The position numbers and the translations under genes are program-made. Positions 8,188 through 15,678 of a stretch of DNA of 21,594 nucleotides are shown in pieces. The notes beneath the pieces are model-generated. The model had not been told where the DNA came from. It saw nothing but the letters and a program-made list of their open reading frames with translations, and did not search any database. The DNA comes from an uncultured Oscillospiraceae bacterium (GTDB lineage: Bacteria; Bacillota; Clostridia; Oscillospirales; Ruminococcaceae): the NCBI GenBank assembly GCA_934463345.1, contig CAKSJL010000022.1:1-21594 (forward strand), written 5' to 3'. The number at the start of each line of letters is the position of its first letter. Positions within the stretch are counted from its first letter, which is position 1.

Positions 8188-9567
8188 TTATATTATTCTT
8201 CCGGTAACTGCCCAGTTTTTTGCAGCAGTCACCTCAATGTCAACAAACTCTCCGATAAGCGACCTGTCGCCCTCGAATTCAACAATTATAAAATCGCTGC
8301 TCTTTCCTGTAAGCCAACCCTCACGCTTTCCTTCGCTGTCAACCAGCACACGCATTTTTCTTCCGACAAAGCGTTTGTAGCGTTCTGTAGAAATTTCACG
8401 CTGAAGTGCAAGAAGCCTTGTCATTCTTTCGCCCTTTTCCTCAGCGGATATTTTATCGTCAATAAGCGCAGCCTTTGTTCCGGAACGCTTTGAATAGATA
8501 AACGAATAAATATTATCATATCCGACGGTTTTCATAAGCTCAAGCGTTTTTTCAAAATCCTCCGTAGATTCATTCGGAAAACCAACTATTATATCGGTCG
8601 TAAACGAAAAATCCGGAATTATGCTCCTTGCATGATTTATTGTCTCCATATACTTCTCAACAGTATATCTGCGGTTCATTTCCTTTAAAATATGGTTGCT
8701 TCCGCTCTGGACCGGGAGGTGAAGATGGCGCTCAACCTTTTCACATTCAAGCATGGTATCAATAAGCTCCGGTCCGGCATCTTTAGGGTGAGACGACATG
8801 AATCTTATAATAAAATCGCCCTCAACTGCATTTATCTGCCGCAGCAGACCGCAGAATGTAACATCTTCTCCCAGGTCATTTCCATAGGAATTGACGTTCT
8901 GTCCCAAAAGCATTATTTCCTTATAGCCGTCACTTACAAGTCCCCGTACCTCGGAAATTATATCCTCTGGCATACGGCTTCGCTCCCTGCCTCTTACATA
9001 AGGCACAATGCAGTATGTACAGAAATTGTTACAACCATACATTATCGGCACAGATGCCTTGAAGCTGCTGTCCCTTATCTGTTCAAGACCCTCGGCAGGC
9101 ATGCTGTATTCATTTGTATCATATACTCTCTTTCTTCCGCTAAGCTTTTCAAACACAAGCTCCGGAAGCTTTTCAAGGGCAGATGTCCCGAATACAATAT
9201 CTACAAATCTATACGATTTTTCAAGCCTTTCAATTACATGGTCAAGTCCTGCCATACAGCCGCAGAGTCCTATTATCATATCAGGATTCTGTTCCTTATA
9301 ATGCTTTAAAAAGCCAAGATTTCCAAAAACCCTGTCCTCAGCATTTTCCCTTACTGCGCACGTATTGAATATAACAAATTCCGCCTTTTCAGGATTGTCA
9401 GTAAAACCGTATCCCATTCTTGCAAGCATTCCCTTTATCTTTTCGCCATCAGAAAAATTCAGCTGACAGCCATAGCTGTGAACGCATGCCAGAGGCGGAT
9501 TATCCCTTTTTGAGATTATATCGGAAACTGCGCAAATATAATCCGCAGAAGTCATATTACTGTTCAA
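8188..9567 (-). CDS. miaB: tRNA-2-methylthio-N6-dimethylallyladenosine synthase MiaB
   Basis: Radical SAM methylthiotransferase that converts i6A-37 to ms2i6A-37 in tRNA. The 459 residues carry the N-terminal UPF0004 domain with its auxiliary [4Fe-4S] cysteines (C34 in HSYGCQLN, C70 in NTCAVRE, C104 in GCMAG). The radical SAM cysteines are C179, C183 and C186 in GCNNFCTYCIVPYVRGRERSR, and a C-terminal TRAM domain ends the protein (about 395-459). The RGRERSR segment separates MiaB from MtaB and RimO. The start is a TTG at 9565-9567: GGAGG lies 8 bases before it, but 20 bases before the next ATG (M5). It follows the nucleosidase gene by 21 bases. It shares a cluster with miaA, which makes its substrate, and with a YlbF/YmcA protein. 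Confidence 0.96.
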   Translation of the reverse strand: MNSNMTSADYICAVSDIISKRDNPPLACVHSYGCQLNFSDGEKIKGMLARMGYGFTDNPEKAEFVIFNTCAVRENAEDRVFGNLGFLKHYKEQNPDMIIGLCGCMAGLDHVIERLEKSYRFVDIVFGTSALEKLPELVFEKLSGRKRVYDTNEYSMPAEGLEQIRDSSFKASVPIMYGCNNFCTYCIVPYVRGRERSRMPEDIISEVRGLVSDGYKEIMLLGQNVNSYGNDLGEDVTFCGLLRQINAVEGDFIIRFMSSHPKDAGPELIDTMLECEKVERHLHLPVQSGSNHILKEMNRRYTVEKYMETINHARSIIPDFSFTTDIIVGFPNESTEDFEKTLELMKTVGYDNIYSFIYSKRSGTKAALIDDKISAEEKGERMTRLLALQREISTERYKRFVGRKMRVLVDSEGKREGWLTGKSSDFIIVEFEGDRSLIGEFVDIEVTAAKNWAVTGRII

Positions 9568-9588
9568 AAACCAAACCTCCGCATTTTA

Positions 9589-10269
9589 TCAGGACAGCTT
9601 CCTGATAACTTCAAGTACGATCTCTGCAACTCTTTTTGCAGCAATCTTCTCAAATTCGTCAAAGGACATCTCGCCCTCGTCGTCAGCATTGTCTGATATG
9701 CATCTTACGCTTACAAACGGAACTCCATTCATAAATGAGCAGTGTCCGATAGCTGAGCTTTCCATATCAACAGCAAGCGGCGAGAATTTGTCGCATATCT
9801 CCTTCTTAACCTCACTGCTGGATATAAACGCTTCTCCGGAAACAATTCTTCCGATATGTCTTGCATAGTCAAATCCGTCGCATACCTCGCAGACTGTATC
9901 GATCAGCTTCTGGTCAGCCTTAAAAATGCTGTTGTACGGCGGATAATTCTCAAGGAATCTCAGCTCCAGATCATGCGGCAGCACCTCGTTTGAAACAACA
10001 ATGTCGCACACCTTTACAGCTGTATTCATTCCACCGGCAACACCAGTATTTATAATAGCGTCGACCTTGAAATTATCTATCATTACCTGAGTGCAAAGCG
10101 AAGCGTTTACTTTTGCAATACCGCAGCAAGCATTTACAATCAGCTTTCCGTCAAACGTATTTATGTAGAAGTCAAAACCGCTGCGTCTTACAACAGCTGC
10201 TCCTGCAAGAGTTTTCCTTATATCTGCAAGCTCTGACGGCATTGCTCCGATTATTCCTATTACCTTCAT
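9589..10269 (-). CDS. mtnN: 5'-methylthioadenosine/S-adenosylhomocysteine nucleosidase
   Basis: Cleaves adenine from MTA, S-adenosylhomocysteine and 5'-deoxyadenosine, clearing by-products of SAM-dependent methylation and radical SAM chemistry. The 226 residues have the purine-nucleoside phosphorylase fold. Catalytic residues match the family: E13 in GAMPSE, E170 in VDMESSA and D193 in CISDNAD. The NTGVAGG glycine motif is at about 74-80. DMESSA replaces the commoner DMEGAA. The ATG at 10269 is chosen because AGGAGG ends 6 bases before it; an ATG 18 bases upstream would start inside that site's leader. It directly precedes miaB, a radical SAM enzyme that releases 5'-deoxyadenosine and SAH, a sensible functional pairing. 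It has its own promoter and a structured leader. Confidence 0.93.
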   Translation of the reverse strand: MKVIGIIGAMPSELADIRKTLAGAAVVRRSGFDFYINTFDGKLIVNACCGIAKVNASLCTQVMIDNFKVDAIINTGVAGGMNTAVKVCDIVVSNEVLPHDLELRFLENYPPYNSIFKADQKLIDTVCEVCDGFDYARHIGRIVSGEAFISSSEVKKEICDKFSPLAVDMESSAIGHCSFMNGVPFVSVRCISDNADDEGEMSFDEFEKIAAKRVAEIVLEVIRKLS

Positions 10270-10290
10270 TAAAAACCTCCTGGTCATTGT

Positions 10291-10328
10291 GCAGCGGACA
10301 GGTTCTTACAGTTATCCGCTGCTGTCCG
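10291..10328 (-). promoter_or_regulatory. mutually exclusive hairpins in the nucleosidase leader
   Basis: The predicted 5' leader holds two competing inverted repeats on the minus strand. CGGACAG (10322-10328) pairs with CTGTCCG (10295-10301), 7 pairs. GCAGCGGA (10315-10322) pairs with TCCGCTGC (10291-10298), 8 pairs. Their 3' arms overlap, so only one can form at a time. The structure begins almost at the predicted transcription start and ends about 10 bases before AGGAGG. It is too small for any known SAM or SAH riboswitch, so a regulatory role is only a possibility. Confidence 0.4.
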
Positions 10329-10334
10329 ACAATA

Positions 10335-10363
10335 ATTATATCAAAAAACGCCGGTTTGCGCAA
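10335..10363 (-). promoter_or_regulatory. promoter of the mtnN-miaB-ylbF unit
   Basis: Extended -10 TGATATAAT (TATAAT at 10335-10340 with TG just upstream) and a partial -35 TTGCGC (10358-10363), separated by exactly 17 bases. It lies in the 98-base gap after the TfoX-domain gene. The predicted transcription start is near 10328. The perfect -10 with TG compensates for the 3/6 -35 match. Confidence 0.65.
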
Positions 10364-10367
10364 CATT

Positions 10368-10679
10368 TTATTTTTTTCTTCTGTCCGGCAGTTGGTCATA
10401 CATGCTCTCAAAAAGCTTTCCGAAAAATTCGCTGCCGCTGTTTTCATCAGCTCTGAGCATTGGCTTTGCGCCGTCATACGGAAGTTCGTATTCCGCATCC
10501 GGCATAAGCTCAGCCGCCGCCCTGACAGGCTTTATAAGAAGTCTGTCGTCATAAAGTCCGCCTACAACTTTGTCCTTATAATAGAGAATATATTCCCCCA
10601 TCATCTTCCTGTATAATATTCCGTCAACTCCCTCTAAATTTTCAAGAACCCCGGAGAGAAATCCTTCTGTTGAAGCCAT
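10368..10679 (-). CDS. TfoX N-terminal domain protein
   Basis: Predicted 103-residue cytoplasmic protein consisting only of the TfoX N-terminal domain (pattern YRKMMGEYILYYKDKVVGGLYDDRLLIKPV, with a PYDGAKPML stretch near residue 70). In gamma-proteobacteria TfoX/Sxy proteins regulate competence, but there the regulator also has a C-terminal domain. Stand-alone N-domain proteins in Firmicutes have no established function, so competence control should not be assumed. The domain is about the normal size and the product ends in a basic tail (PDRRKK). GGAGG lies 9 bases before the ATG. It follows the nicotinate phosphoribosyltransferase gene by 17 bases and is probably the last gene of that unit, because a new promoter follows it. 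Confidence 0.85.
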   Translation of the reverse strand: MASTEGFLSGVLENLEGVDGILYRKMMGEYILYYKDKVVGGLYDDRLLIKPVRAAAELMPDAEYELPYDGAKPMLRADENSGSEFFGKLFESMYDQLPDRRKK

Positions 10680-10696
10680 GCTGTTTTTCCTCCGTA

Positions 10697-12139
10697 TCAG
10701 ATATGAAAATATTTATCAATAAGCTCATGTTTCATTTTCCAAAGATCAGGCGAAAGATCTACATAATATCTATGCGGATTTTCAAAACGCTTTACCTCGT
10801 CCCAGATCTTTGCAAGCTCTTGTTCACAGTAAGCCTTTATTTCAGAAACAGACGGTCTGCTGTAAACACATATTCCGTTTTTAAATATCTGTTCCTGGAG
10901 ATTCTTCACATAAAAATCAGAAAGTCGTTTTCTTTTGTAGGTATGTTCCGGATCGAAAATCTCATATTCAGAGTTTTCATCTATTTCCTCATCGTTTAAC
11001 AGAATAACATCAGCCAGAGCCTTGTCGGTATCTCTGCAAAAAAGTCTTACCGGCTTTTTAAATCCCGGATTTGTAATTTTTGCCGCATTCTCAGAAAGCT
11101 TTATTTTCGGAATAATCCCGCCGTTTTCCTCGACTGCCGAAAGCTTGTATACTCCACCGAAAACCGGCTCTGCCTTGCTTGTAACAAGTCTTTCACCAAC
11201 TCCGAAGCTGTCGATCGATGCTCCCTGAACCAGCAGATCCCTTATCAGGTATTCGTCAAGGGAATTTGACGCAACAATTTTATGCTCCTTAAACCCGGCA
11301 TCATCCAGCATTTTTCTTGCCTTTTTTGAAAGATACGCAATATCTCCACTGTCAATTCTTATTCCGCCGTTATTGTATCCGTTTTCTCTCAGCTCTTTGA
11401 AAACCTTTATGGCATTCGGTATACCTGACTTCAGCACGTTATAGGTATCAACCAGCAGGACGCAGTTGTCCGGATAAGACTTTGCATAGGCTCTGAAAGC
11501 GTCAAGCTCTGTCGGAAAAAGCTGTACCCAGCTGTGAGCCATTGTTCCGAGCGCCGGAACTGAAAAATCCCTGTCGGAAATAGTACATGCTGTTCCGCAG
11601 CAGCCTCCTATACATGCTGCTCTTGCACCGTAAACAGCGCCGTCCGCTCCCTGAGCTCTTCTTGAACCGAATTCCATAACCGGCCGCCCCTGCGCTGCTC
11701 TCACGATCCTGTTTGCCTTTGTAGCAATAAGACTCTGATGGTTCAGTATAAGCAGAAGCATAGTCTCTATAAGCTGTGCCTGAATTACCGGACCTCTGAC
11801 TGTTACAAGCGGTTCATCCGGAAATATTGGAGTTCCCTCCGGAACTGCCCATACATCACAGGTAAATCTGAAATCTCTGAGATAGTTCAGAAATGCGTCG
11901 CAGAAAATATTCTTCGTCCTGAGAAATTCTATGTCGTCATCTGTAAATTCAAGTGATTCAATATACTCAATTACCTGTTCAAGTCCGGCAAATATTGCAT
12001 ATCCGCCCTCTTCCGGAACACGTCTGAAAAACATATCAAAATAGACAATTCTGTCTCCCATACCGTTTTCCAGATAACCATTGCTCATAGTCAGCTCATA
12101 GAAATCCATAAGCATGGACAGATTTCTGCCATCATTCAT
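10697..12139 (-). CDS. pncB: nicotinate phosphoribosyltransferase
   Basis: Converts nicotinate and PRPP to nicotinate mononucleotide, usually with ATP hydrolysis, in the Preiss-Handler route to NAD. The 480 residues show MDFYELTMSNGYLENG (11-26), YFDMFFRRVPEEGGYAIFAGLE (33-54), the phosphate-binding EFGSRRAQG (156-164) and H202 in TMAHSW, the position expected for the phosphorylated histidine. VDTYNVLKSG and RIDSGDIAYLSKK follow. A cluster of four cysteines (C177, C180, C181, C185) lies before that histidine. Start choice: the ATG at 12139 has GGAGG 8 bases upstream and overlaps the upstream gene by 8 bases; an in-frame ATG at 12172 lies before that site. It forms an obvious functional pair with the nicotinamidase-like gene upstream, which would supply nicotinate. 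Confidence 0.95.
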   Translation of the reverse strand: MNDGRNLSMLMDFYELTMSNGYLENGMGDRIVYFDMFFRRVPEEGGYAIFAGLEQVIEYIESLEFTDDDIEFLRTKNIFCDAFLNYLRDFRFTCDVWAVPEGTPIFPDEPLVTVRGPVIQAQLIETMLLLILNHQSLIATKANRIVRAAQGRPVMEFGSRRAQGADGAVYGARAACIGGCCGTACTISDRDFSVPALGTMAHSWVQLFPTELDAFRAYAKSYPDNCVLLVDTYNVLKSGIPNAIKVFKELRENGYNNGGIRIDSGDIAYLSKKARKMLDDAGFKEHKIVASNSLDEYLIRDLLVQGASIDSFGVGERLVTSKAEPVFGGVYKLSAVEENGGIIPKIKLSENAAKITNPGFKKPVRLFCRDTDKALADVILLNDEEIDENSEYEIFDPEHTYKRKRLSDFYVKNLQEQIFKNGICVYSRPSVSEIKAYCEQELAKIWDEVKRFENPHRYYVDLSPDLWKMKHELIDKYFHI

Positions 12140-12794
12140 AATCAATTCCTCCGAAAAGCTCAATTCCTGCATTTCTCATAAAACAAAGCGCCGATTTATT
12201 CATAAATTCACTGTAATGTCCGTTTCCGTCAAATGTTTCTGTAATATTTACCGGAACAGCTATTTTACATTTTTTATCATTCTGGTCAAAGTATGTTTTA
12301 AGCGTAAGGCAGAAGTTCATGACGCATATGTCTGTACAATCGCCGCAAACAATGAAATTTTCCTTTCCGCATGATTTTATAAACTGCTGAAACCCCGGCG
12401 CATGAAAACCATTTGTGGAATTTTTTTCAATAAGCAGATATCCCCCGATATTTTTCAGCTCATCAGCAATCTCACTCTCATAGCTTCCTAAAATACAGTG
12501 CGGAGGAAATGCTGAAAATTCTGCTGCCGACTCGCTGTGACAATCTGCAAAGGCAAGGGATTTCATTCCGGCTAAATTTGCATATTTGAGCAGTTTTACA
12601 GCTTCGGGAATTATCCTGCCTATCCTTTTATCATGAAGCGTTCCCTCGCTGATAAATCCGTTTATTATATCTACAAATACAACAGCCGTTTTTTCACTTT
12701 CAAGCTGTTTTATTTTCAGATCCGGCAAATTTTCCATGCTGTCATATATATCTGACAGCATCTGAGCAGATCTTTCCATAAATATCTTCTTCAT
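12132..12794 (-). CDS. nicotinamidase-like isochorismatase-fold cysteine hydrolase
   Basis: Cysteine hydrolase of the isochorismatase superfamily, most likely a nicotinamidase that makes nicotinate and ammonia. The catalytic triad is visible: D42 in VFVDIINGF, K124 in LIEKNSTNGF and C157 in GDCTDICV. Metal ligands typical of nicotinamidases are D84 and H86 in FADCH and H99 in FPPHC. Length is 220 residues with the ATG at 12794, chosen because AAGGA sits 7 bases before it. An ATG at 12845 would add 17 residues, but that stretch coincides with copy C of the dispersed repeat and has a poor ribosome-binding site. The gene overlaps the nicotinate phosphoribosyltransferase gene by 8 bases, which strongly supports nicotinamide as substrate. 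Activity on another amide remains possible. Confidence 0.87.
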   Translation of the reverse strand: MKKIFMERSAQMLSDIYDSMENLPDLKIKQLESEKTAVVFVDIINGFISEGTLHDKRIGRIIPEAVKLLKYANLAGMKSLAFADCHSESAAEFSAFPPHCILGSYESEIADELKNIGGYLLIEKNSTNGFHAPGFQQFIKSCGKENFIVCGDCTDICVMNFCLTLKTYFDQNDKKCKIAVPVNITETFDGNGHYSEFMNKSALCFMRNAGIELFGGIDYE

Positions 12795-12814
12795 AGCTTC
12801 ATCCTTCAGACGGG

Positions 12815-12832
12815 CTTTGTGCGGCACTGCCT
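12815..12832 (-). repeat. dispersed repeat end, copy C (before the nicotinamidase-like gene)
   Basis: Reads AGGCAGTGCCGCACAAAG on the minus strand, 16 of 18 matches to copy A. The similarity to copy B continues past this core: AAAGCCCGTCTGAAGG here against AAAGCACATCTGACGG in copy B. It lies in the short gap after the SGNH lipoprotein gene, just before the ribosome-binding site of the next gene. Confidence 0.5.
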
Positions 12833-12857
12833 CTATTATCCGCATAAAACCTGCATA

Positions 12858-13634
12858 TTATTCAATGGCAGACTTCAGCCGTTCCAGCATAACATCATAA
12901 GCGCCACTGTTGAGATGTATTCCATCTCCTCCGGAGTATCCGCTGTCCATATTGCCGGCTGAATCCTTTAGCACTGAATTAACATCGACATAATGCAGTC
13001 TCTTGCTTCCGGTATCATTTATGGTTTTTTTAAGCTGTTCATTTACTTTGTCAATCGTATCATTTGATATATTTTCACATTCAGCCGAAACCGGAGTTAC
13101 AGAGAATATATAAAACTGTGAATCCGGACACGCTGTCATCGCATCGTCTACAAATTCCATATACAGCTCGGAAAAATCCTCCGGAGAGTATGTGTTTATG
13201 TCATTCAGTCCCATTGAAATCACAACATTTGCCGGCTGCTGATAGCTTAAAATTGTAAGTGCGGCATAATCGCTGTCGCCATATTCAAAAGTATAGTCGT
13301 ATATATTTGAAGGTCCGACACACTGTGTTGCAAAAACCTCGCTTACAGGTACTTTCTGATATCCTCCGAAACCTGATGTTACAGAATCACCTATAAAGGC
13401 AATATCTGAAAGTATCCCCTCAAATTCATCATCGGAGATCCTGGGTTTATTCGATTTGCCGATATTGTCAGCAAACGATATGTACTCCTTTGATATTTCC
13501 TGTGTTTCCTCTGCCCAGGATGAAGCCGCATCTTCAGCAGCCGCTGTATTTTTCTCGTCATTGCTATCCTGCTGTCCGCATCCGCCTGAAAGCACCAGTG
13601 CAGCAGCCATAAGCCAGGCTATTCCTTTGTTCAT
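12858..13634 (-). CDS. SGNH/GDSL hydrolase, predicted lipoprotein
   Basis: Secreted esterase or lipase-like enzyme of the SGNH hydrolase fold, 258 residues. The N-terminus has a Lys, a hydrophobic segment and a lipobox-like LSGGC with C19 as the likely lipidated residue. The -3 residue is Ser rather than Leu/Val/Ile, so the lipobox is not ideal. A Ser/Asp/Glu/Ala-rich linker follows (20-70). Catalytic blocks are IGDSV with S84, GLND with N144 and the C-terminal DGIHLN with D237 and H240. The protein therefore probably sits on the outer face of the membrane and removes acyl groups from a cell-wall or dietary polysaccharide; the substrate cannot be told from sequence. It follows the ispH-rpsA terminator and reads into the nicotinamide salvage genes without clear functional connection to them. 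AGGGG lies 9 bases before the ATG. Confidence 0.87.
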   Translation of the reverse strand: MNKGIAWLMAAALVLSGGCGQQDSNDEKNTAAAEDAASSWAEETQEISKEYISFADNIGKSNKPRISDDEFEGILSDIAFIGDSVTSGFGGYQKVPVSEVFATQCVGPSNIYDYTFEYGDSDYAALTILSYQQPANVVISMGLNDINTYSPEDFSELYMEFVDDAMTACPDSQFYIFSVTPVSAECENISNDTIDKVNEQLKKTINDTGSKRLHYVDVNSVLKDSAGNMDSGYSGGDGIHLNSGAYDVMLERLKSAIE

Positions 13635-13663
13635 TTATTGTTTCCCCTTTATCTAATAAATAC

Positions 13664-13698
13664 AAATTAAGGCGAGTTTCATAAACCCGCCCTAACTT
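13664..13698 (-). terminator. intrinsic terminator after ispH-rpsA
   Basis: Minus-strand hairpin with a GC core GGCGGG/CTCGCC and a 3-base loop. The arms are 13683-13698 and 13664-13679; all 16 positions pair if three G-U wobbles are allowed, and those become A-C mismatches on the other strand. It is followed by the T-rich stretch TTTGTATTTATT and preceded by an A-run. It lies 46 bases after the S1 stop codon and ends about 30 bases before the SGNH lipoprotein gene. No clear promoter for that next gene was found, so some read-through is likely. Confidence 0.65.
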
Positions 13699-13743
13699 TT
13701 CCCGGCTGCCATTATCACAGCATGTCCGGATAATTTTCTGAAA

Positions 13744-15678
13744 TTATTCAGCGTCCTCAGCCTTGTTATCGTCAAGCAGAGCTCTCATAGAAATGCTGAT
13801 TCTCTTCTTGTCAATATCGATTTCTGTGATCTTTGCTTCAACTTCCTGACCAACCTTGAGAACGTCGGCAACGTTTTCAACTCTCTGATCAGCGATCTGT
13901 GAGATATGGATAAGTCCGTCAACGCCTTCGATAATCTGTGCAAATGCGCCAAATGGAGTGATTGAAACAACCTTTGCATTTACAACATCGCCAACGTGGT
14001 AATTGTTTTCAAACTTAACCCATGGATTATCCTCAGCCTTCTTGAAGCCAAGAGAAATTCTTCCTGCTTCCTTGTCGAGATCCTTGATGTAAACCTCAAG
14101 AACATCGCCAACGCTTACAACCTGGCTCGGATGCTTGATTCTGTTCCATGAAAGCTCAGAAATATGAACCATTCCATCAATTCCGCCGAGGTCAACGAAT
14201 GCGCCGTAATTTGTAAGAGACTTAACCTCGCCCTTATATACCTTGCCAATTTCAGCTGTTTCCCAGAACTTAGCCTTTGCAGCTTCCTTCTGTGCCTTTG
14301 CAACAGCCTTGATAGAACCAACTGCTCTGCGGCGTGCTTCATTTACTTCAATAATTTTAAGCTCAACCTTTTTCTTGAGAAGCTCATCAAGACTCTTGTC
14401 ACGAGGAACGCCTGTCTGTGATGCCGGAACGAATACTCTTACGCCATCAACTGACACAAGAACTCCGCCCTTTACAACATTCTGTACAATACCCTCAAGA
14501 ACCTTTTCCTCATCCTTAGCCTTGGCAATATTGTCAAAGCCGACAAGCTCATCAACCTTCTTCTTGGAAAGCATAACGATTCCTTCCTGATCGTTTATCT
14601 TTGTAACGATAAGATCAACCTCATCGCCAACGCTTACGACATCAGAAGGCTTCTTTGTCGGATCGTCAGTCAGCTCGGAAAGCGGAACATAACCAGTATG
14701 CTTTGTTCCGATATCTACAATTGCTTCACTGTTGTTAAGTGCGGCAATATAGCCTTTAACACGCTCTCCTGTATGTACTTTCTTGAAGGACTGCTCCAGC
14801 GCCTCCTCAAAATTAATATCCTCTAAAATTTCAGCCATGGTATTTTGTACCTCCTTAATTATATAAGCCGGTGTTGATGCTCCGGCAGTAATGCCTATTT
14901 TTTCAGCATTTTTCAGGTTCAGTGTGTAAAGCTCATCCGCATTTTCTATGTGATATGAACGGCAGTTTTCAGAGCACACATTAAAAAGCTTTAATGTGTT
15001 TGAGCTGTTCTTTCCGCCCACAACAATCATTATATCGGCCTCTTTTGAAAGCAGGGCAGCATCCGACTGCCTTTCCGAGGTCGCACTGCAGATCGTGTCG
15101 AAAACAAGGATATTTTCTTTATCCTCGGGAATAGCTTTCAGACACTCTCCCCATACTAATATATTATACGTTGTTTGAGCAACAATTGCAAGCTTTTTTT
15201 CTAATTTTTTATATTTTTTTTCAAAAAACTCTTTTAATTCACCTTTATCCTTAAAAACAAAACAGTTATTGTTACAATGGCTAACGATTCCCTGCACTTC
15301 CGGATGGTTTTTATCTCCAGCAATTAGTATAAAATAACCCTCCGAGGATTTTTCCTTTACAATCTTATGAATCCGTGCCACAAAAGGACATGTAGCGTCT
15401 ATATACTCATTTCCTTTCAGCGAAAGCTCCTCATATATTTCCTTTCCGACTCCATGGGAACGAATAACAGCCTTTTCGCCCGGCTCAAGCTCACTTACGC
15501 TTTCAACGATCCTGACGCCTTTGCTCTTCATATCGTCAACAACATCACGATTATGAATTATCGGACCAAGTGTTGCAACTCTTCCGCTGTGTTTTTCAAG
15601 CTCTTCATAAACAAGCCTTACTGCCCTATCTACTCCAAAGCAAAATCCCGCAGTTTTAGCGATCTTAATTTCAGCCAT
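13744..15678 (-). CDS. ispH-rpsA: bifunctional HMBPP reductase IspH / ribosomal protein S1
   Basis: The N-terminal part (about 1-280) is IspH, the [4Fe-4S] enzyme that reduces HMBPP to IPP and DMAPP in the MEP pathway. The cluster cysteines are C13 (GFCFGV), C97 (DATCPF) and C197 (DTICSAT), with H42, H125 and the GITAGASTP loop also present. The C-terminal part (281-644) holds four S1 RNA-binding domains at about 302-374, 391-455, 476-547 and 561-632, as in Firmicute S1 proteins. This fusion is known in clostridia. The ATG at 15678 has GGAGG 9 bases upstream and overlaps plsC by 8 bases; a TTG at 15696 would precede that site. A strong internal ribosome-binding site lies before Met281, so free S1 may also be made. 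A hairpin terminator follows the gene. Confidence 0.96.
   Translation of the reverse strand: MAEIKIAKTAGFCFGVDRAVRLVYEELEKHSGRVATLGPIIHNRDVVDDMKSKGVRIVESVSELEPGEKAVIRSHGVGKEIYEELSLKGNEYIDATCPFVARIHKIVKEKSSEGYFILIAGDKNHPEVQGIVSHCNNNCFVFKDKGELKEFFEKKYKKLEKKLAIVAQTTYNILVWGECLKAIPEDKENILVFDTICSATSERQSDAALLSKEADIMIVVGGKNSSNTLKLFNVCSENCRSYHIENADELYTLNLKNAEKIGITAGASTPAYIIKEVQNTMAEILEDINFEEALEQSFKKVHTGERVKGYIAALNNSEAIVDIGTKHTGYVPLSELTDDPTKKPSDVVSVGDEVDLIVTKINDQEGIVMLSKKKVDELVGFDNIAKAKDEEKVLEGIVQNVVKGGVLVSVDGVRVFVPASQTGVPRDKSLDELLKKKVELKIIEVNEARRRAVGSIKAVAKAQKEAAKAKFWETAEIGKVYKGEVKSLTNYGAFVDLGGIDGMVHISELSWNRIKHPSQVVSVGDVLEVYIKDLDKEAGRISLGFKKAEDNPWVKFENNYHVGDVVNAKVVSITPFGAFAQIIEGVDGLIHISQIADQRVENVADVLKVGQEVEAKITEIDIDKKRISISMRALLDDNKAEDAE
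14836..14856 (-). promoter_or_regulatory. internal ribosome-binding site and start for free S1
   Basis: AAGGAGGT (14849-14856) is a full match to the anti-Shine-Dalgarno sequence. Ten bases later an in-frame ATG (14836-14838) encodes Met281 of the fusion. The Met lies just after the last conserved IspH helix (IIKEV) and before the first S1 domain. Initiation here would give a 364-residue, four-domain S1. The codons AAG GAG GTA also encode the conserved Lys-Glu-Val, so part of the match is explained by protein sequence. Confidence 0.55.

Noticed and set aside
10118..10133. GCAATACCGCAGCAAG as a further copy of the dispersed repeat
   Set aside because: It lies inside the nucleosidase coding sequence (the conserved CCGIAKVNA region) and matches only part of the motif, so chance plus protein constraint explains it.
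10291..10328. SAM or SAH riboswitch before the nucleosidase gene
   Set aside because: The leader is only about 60 bases and lacks the conserved junctions of those riboswitch classes. Only simple competing stems are visible.
12795..12845. 17-residue N-terminal extension of the nicotinamidase-like protein
   Set aside because: The stretch coincides with repeat copy C, and the downstream ATG at 12794 has a better ribosome-binding site.
14858..14863. TATAAT just before the internal S1 start, read as a promoter
   Set aside because: It would place the transcription start inside the Shine-Dalgarno sequence and has no -35 or extended -10 element. The internal translation start explains the region better.
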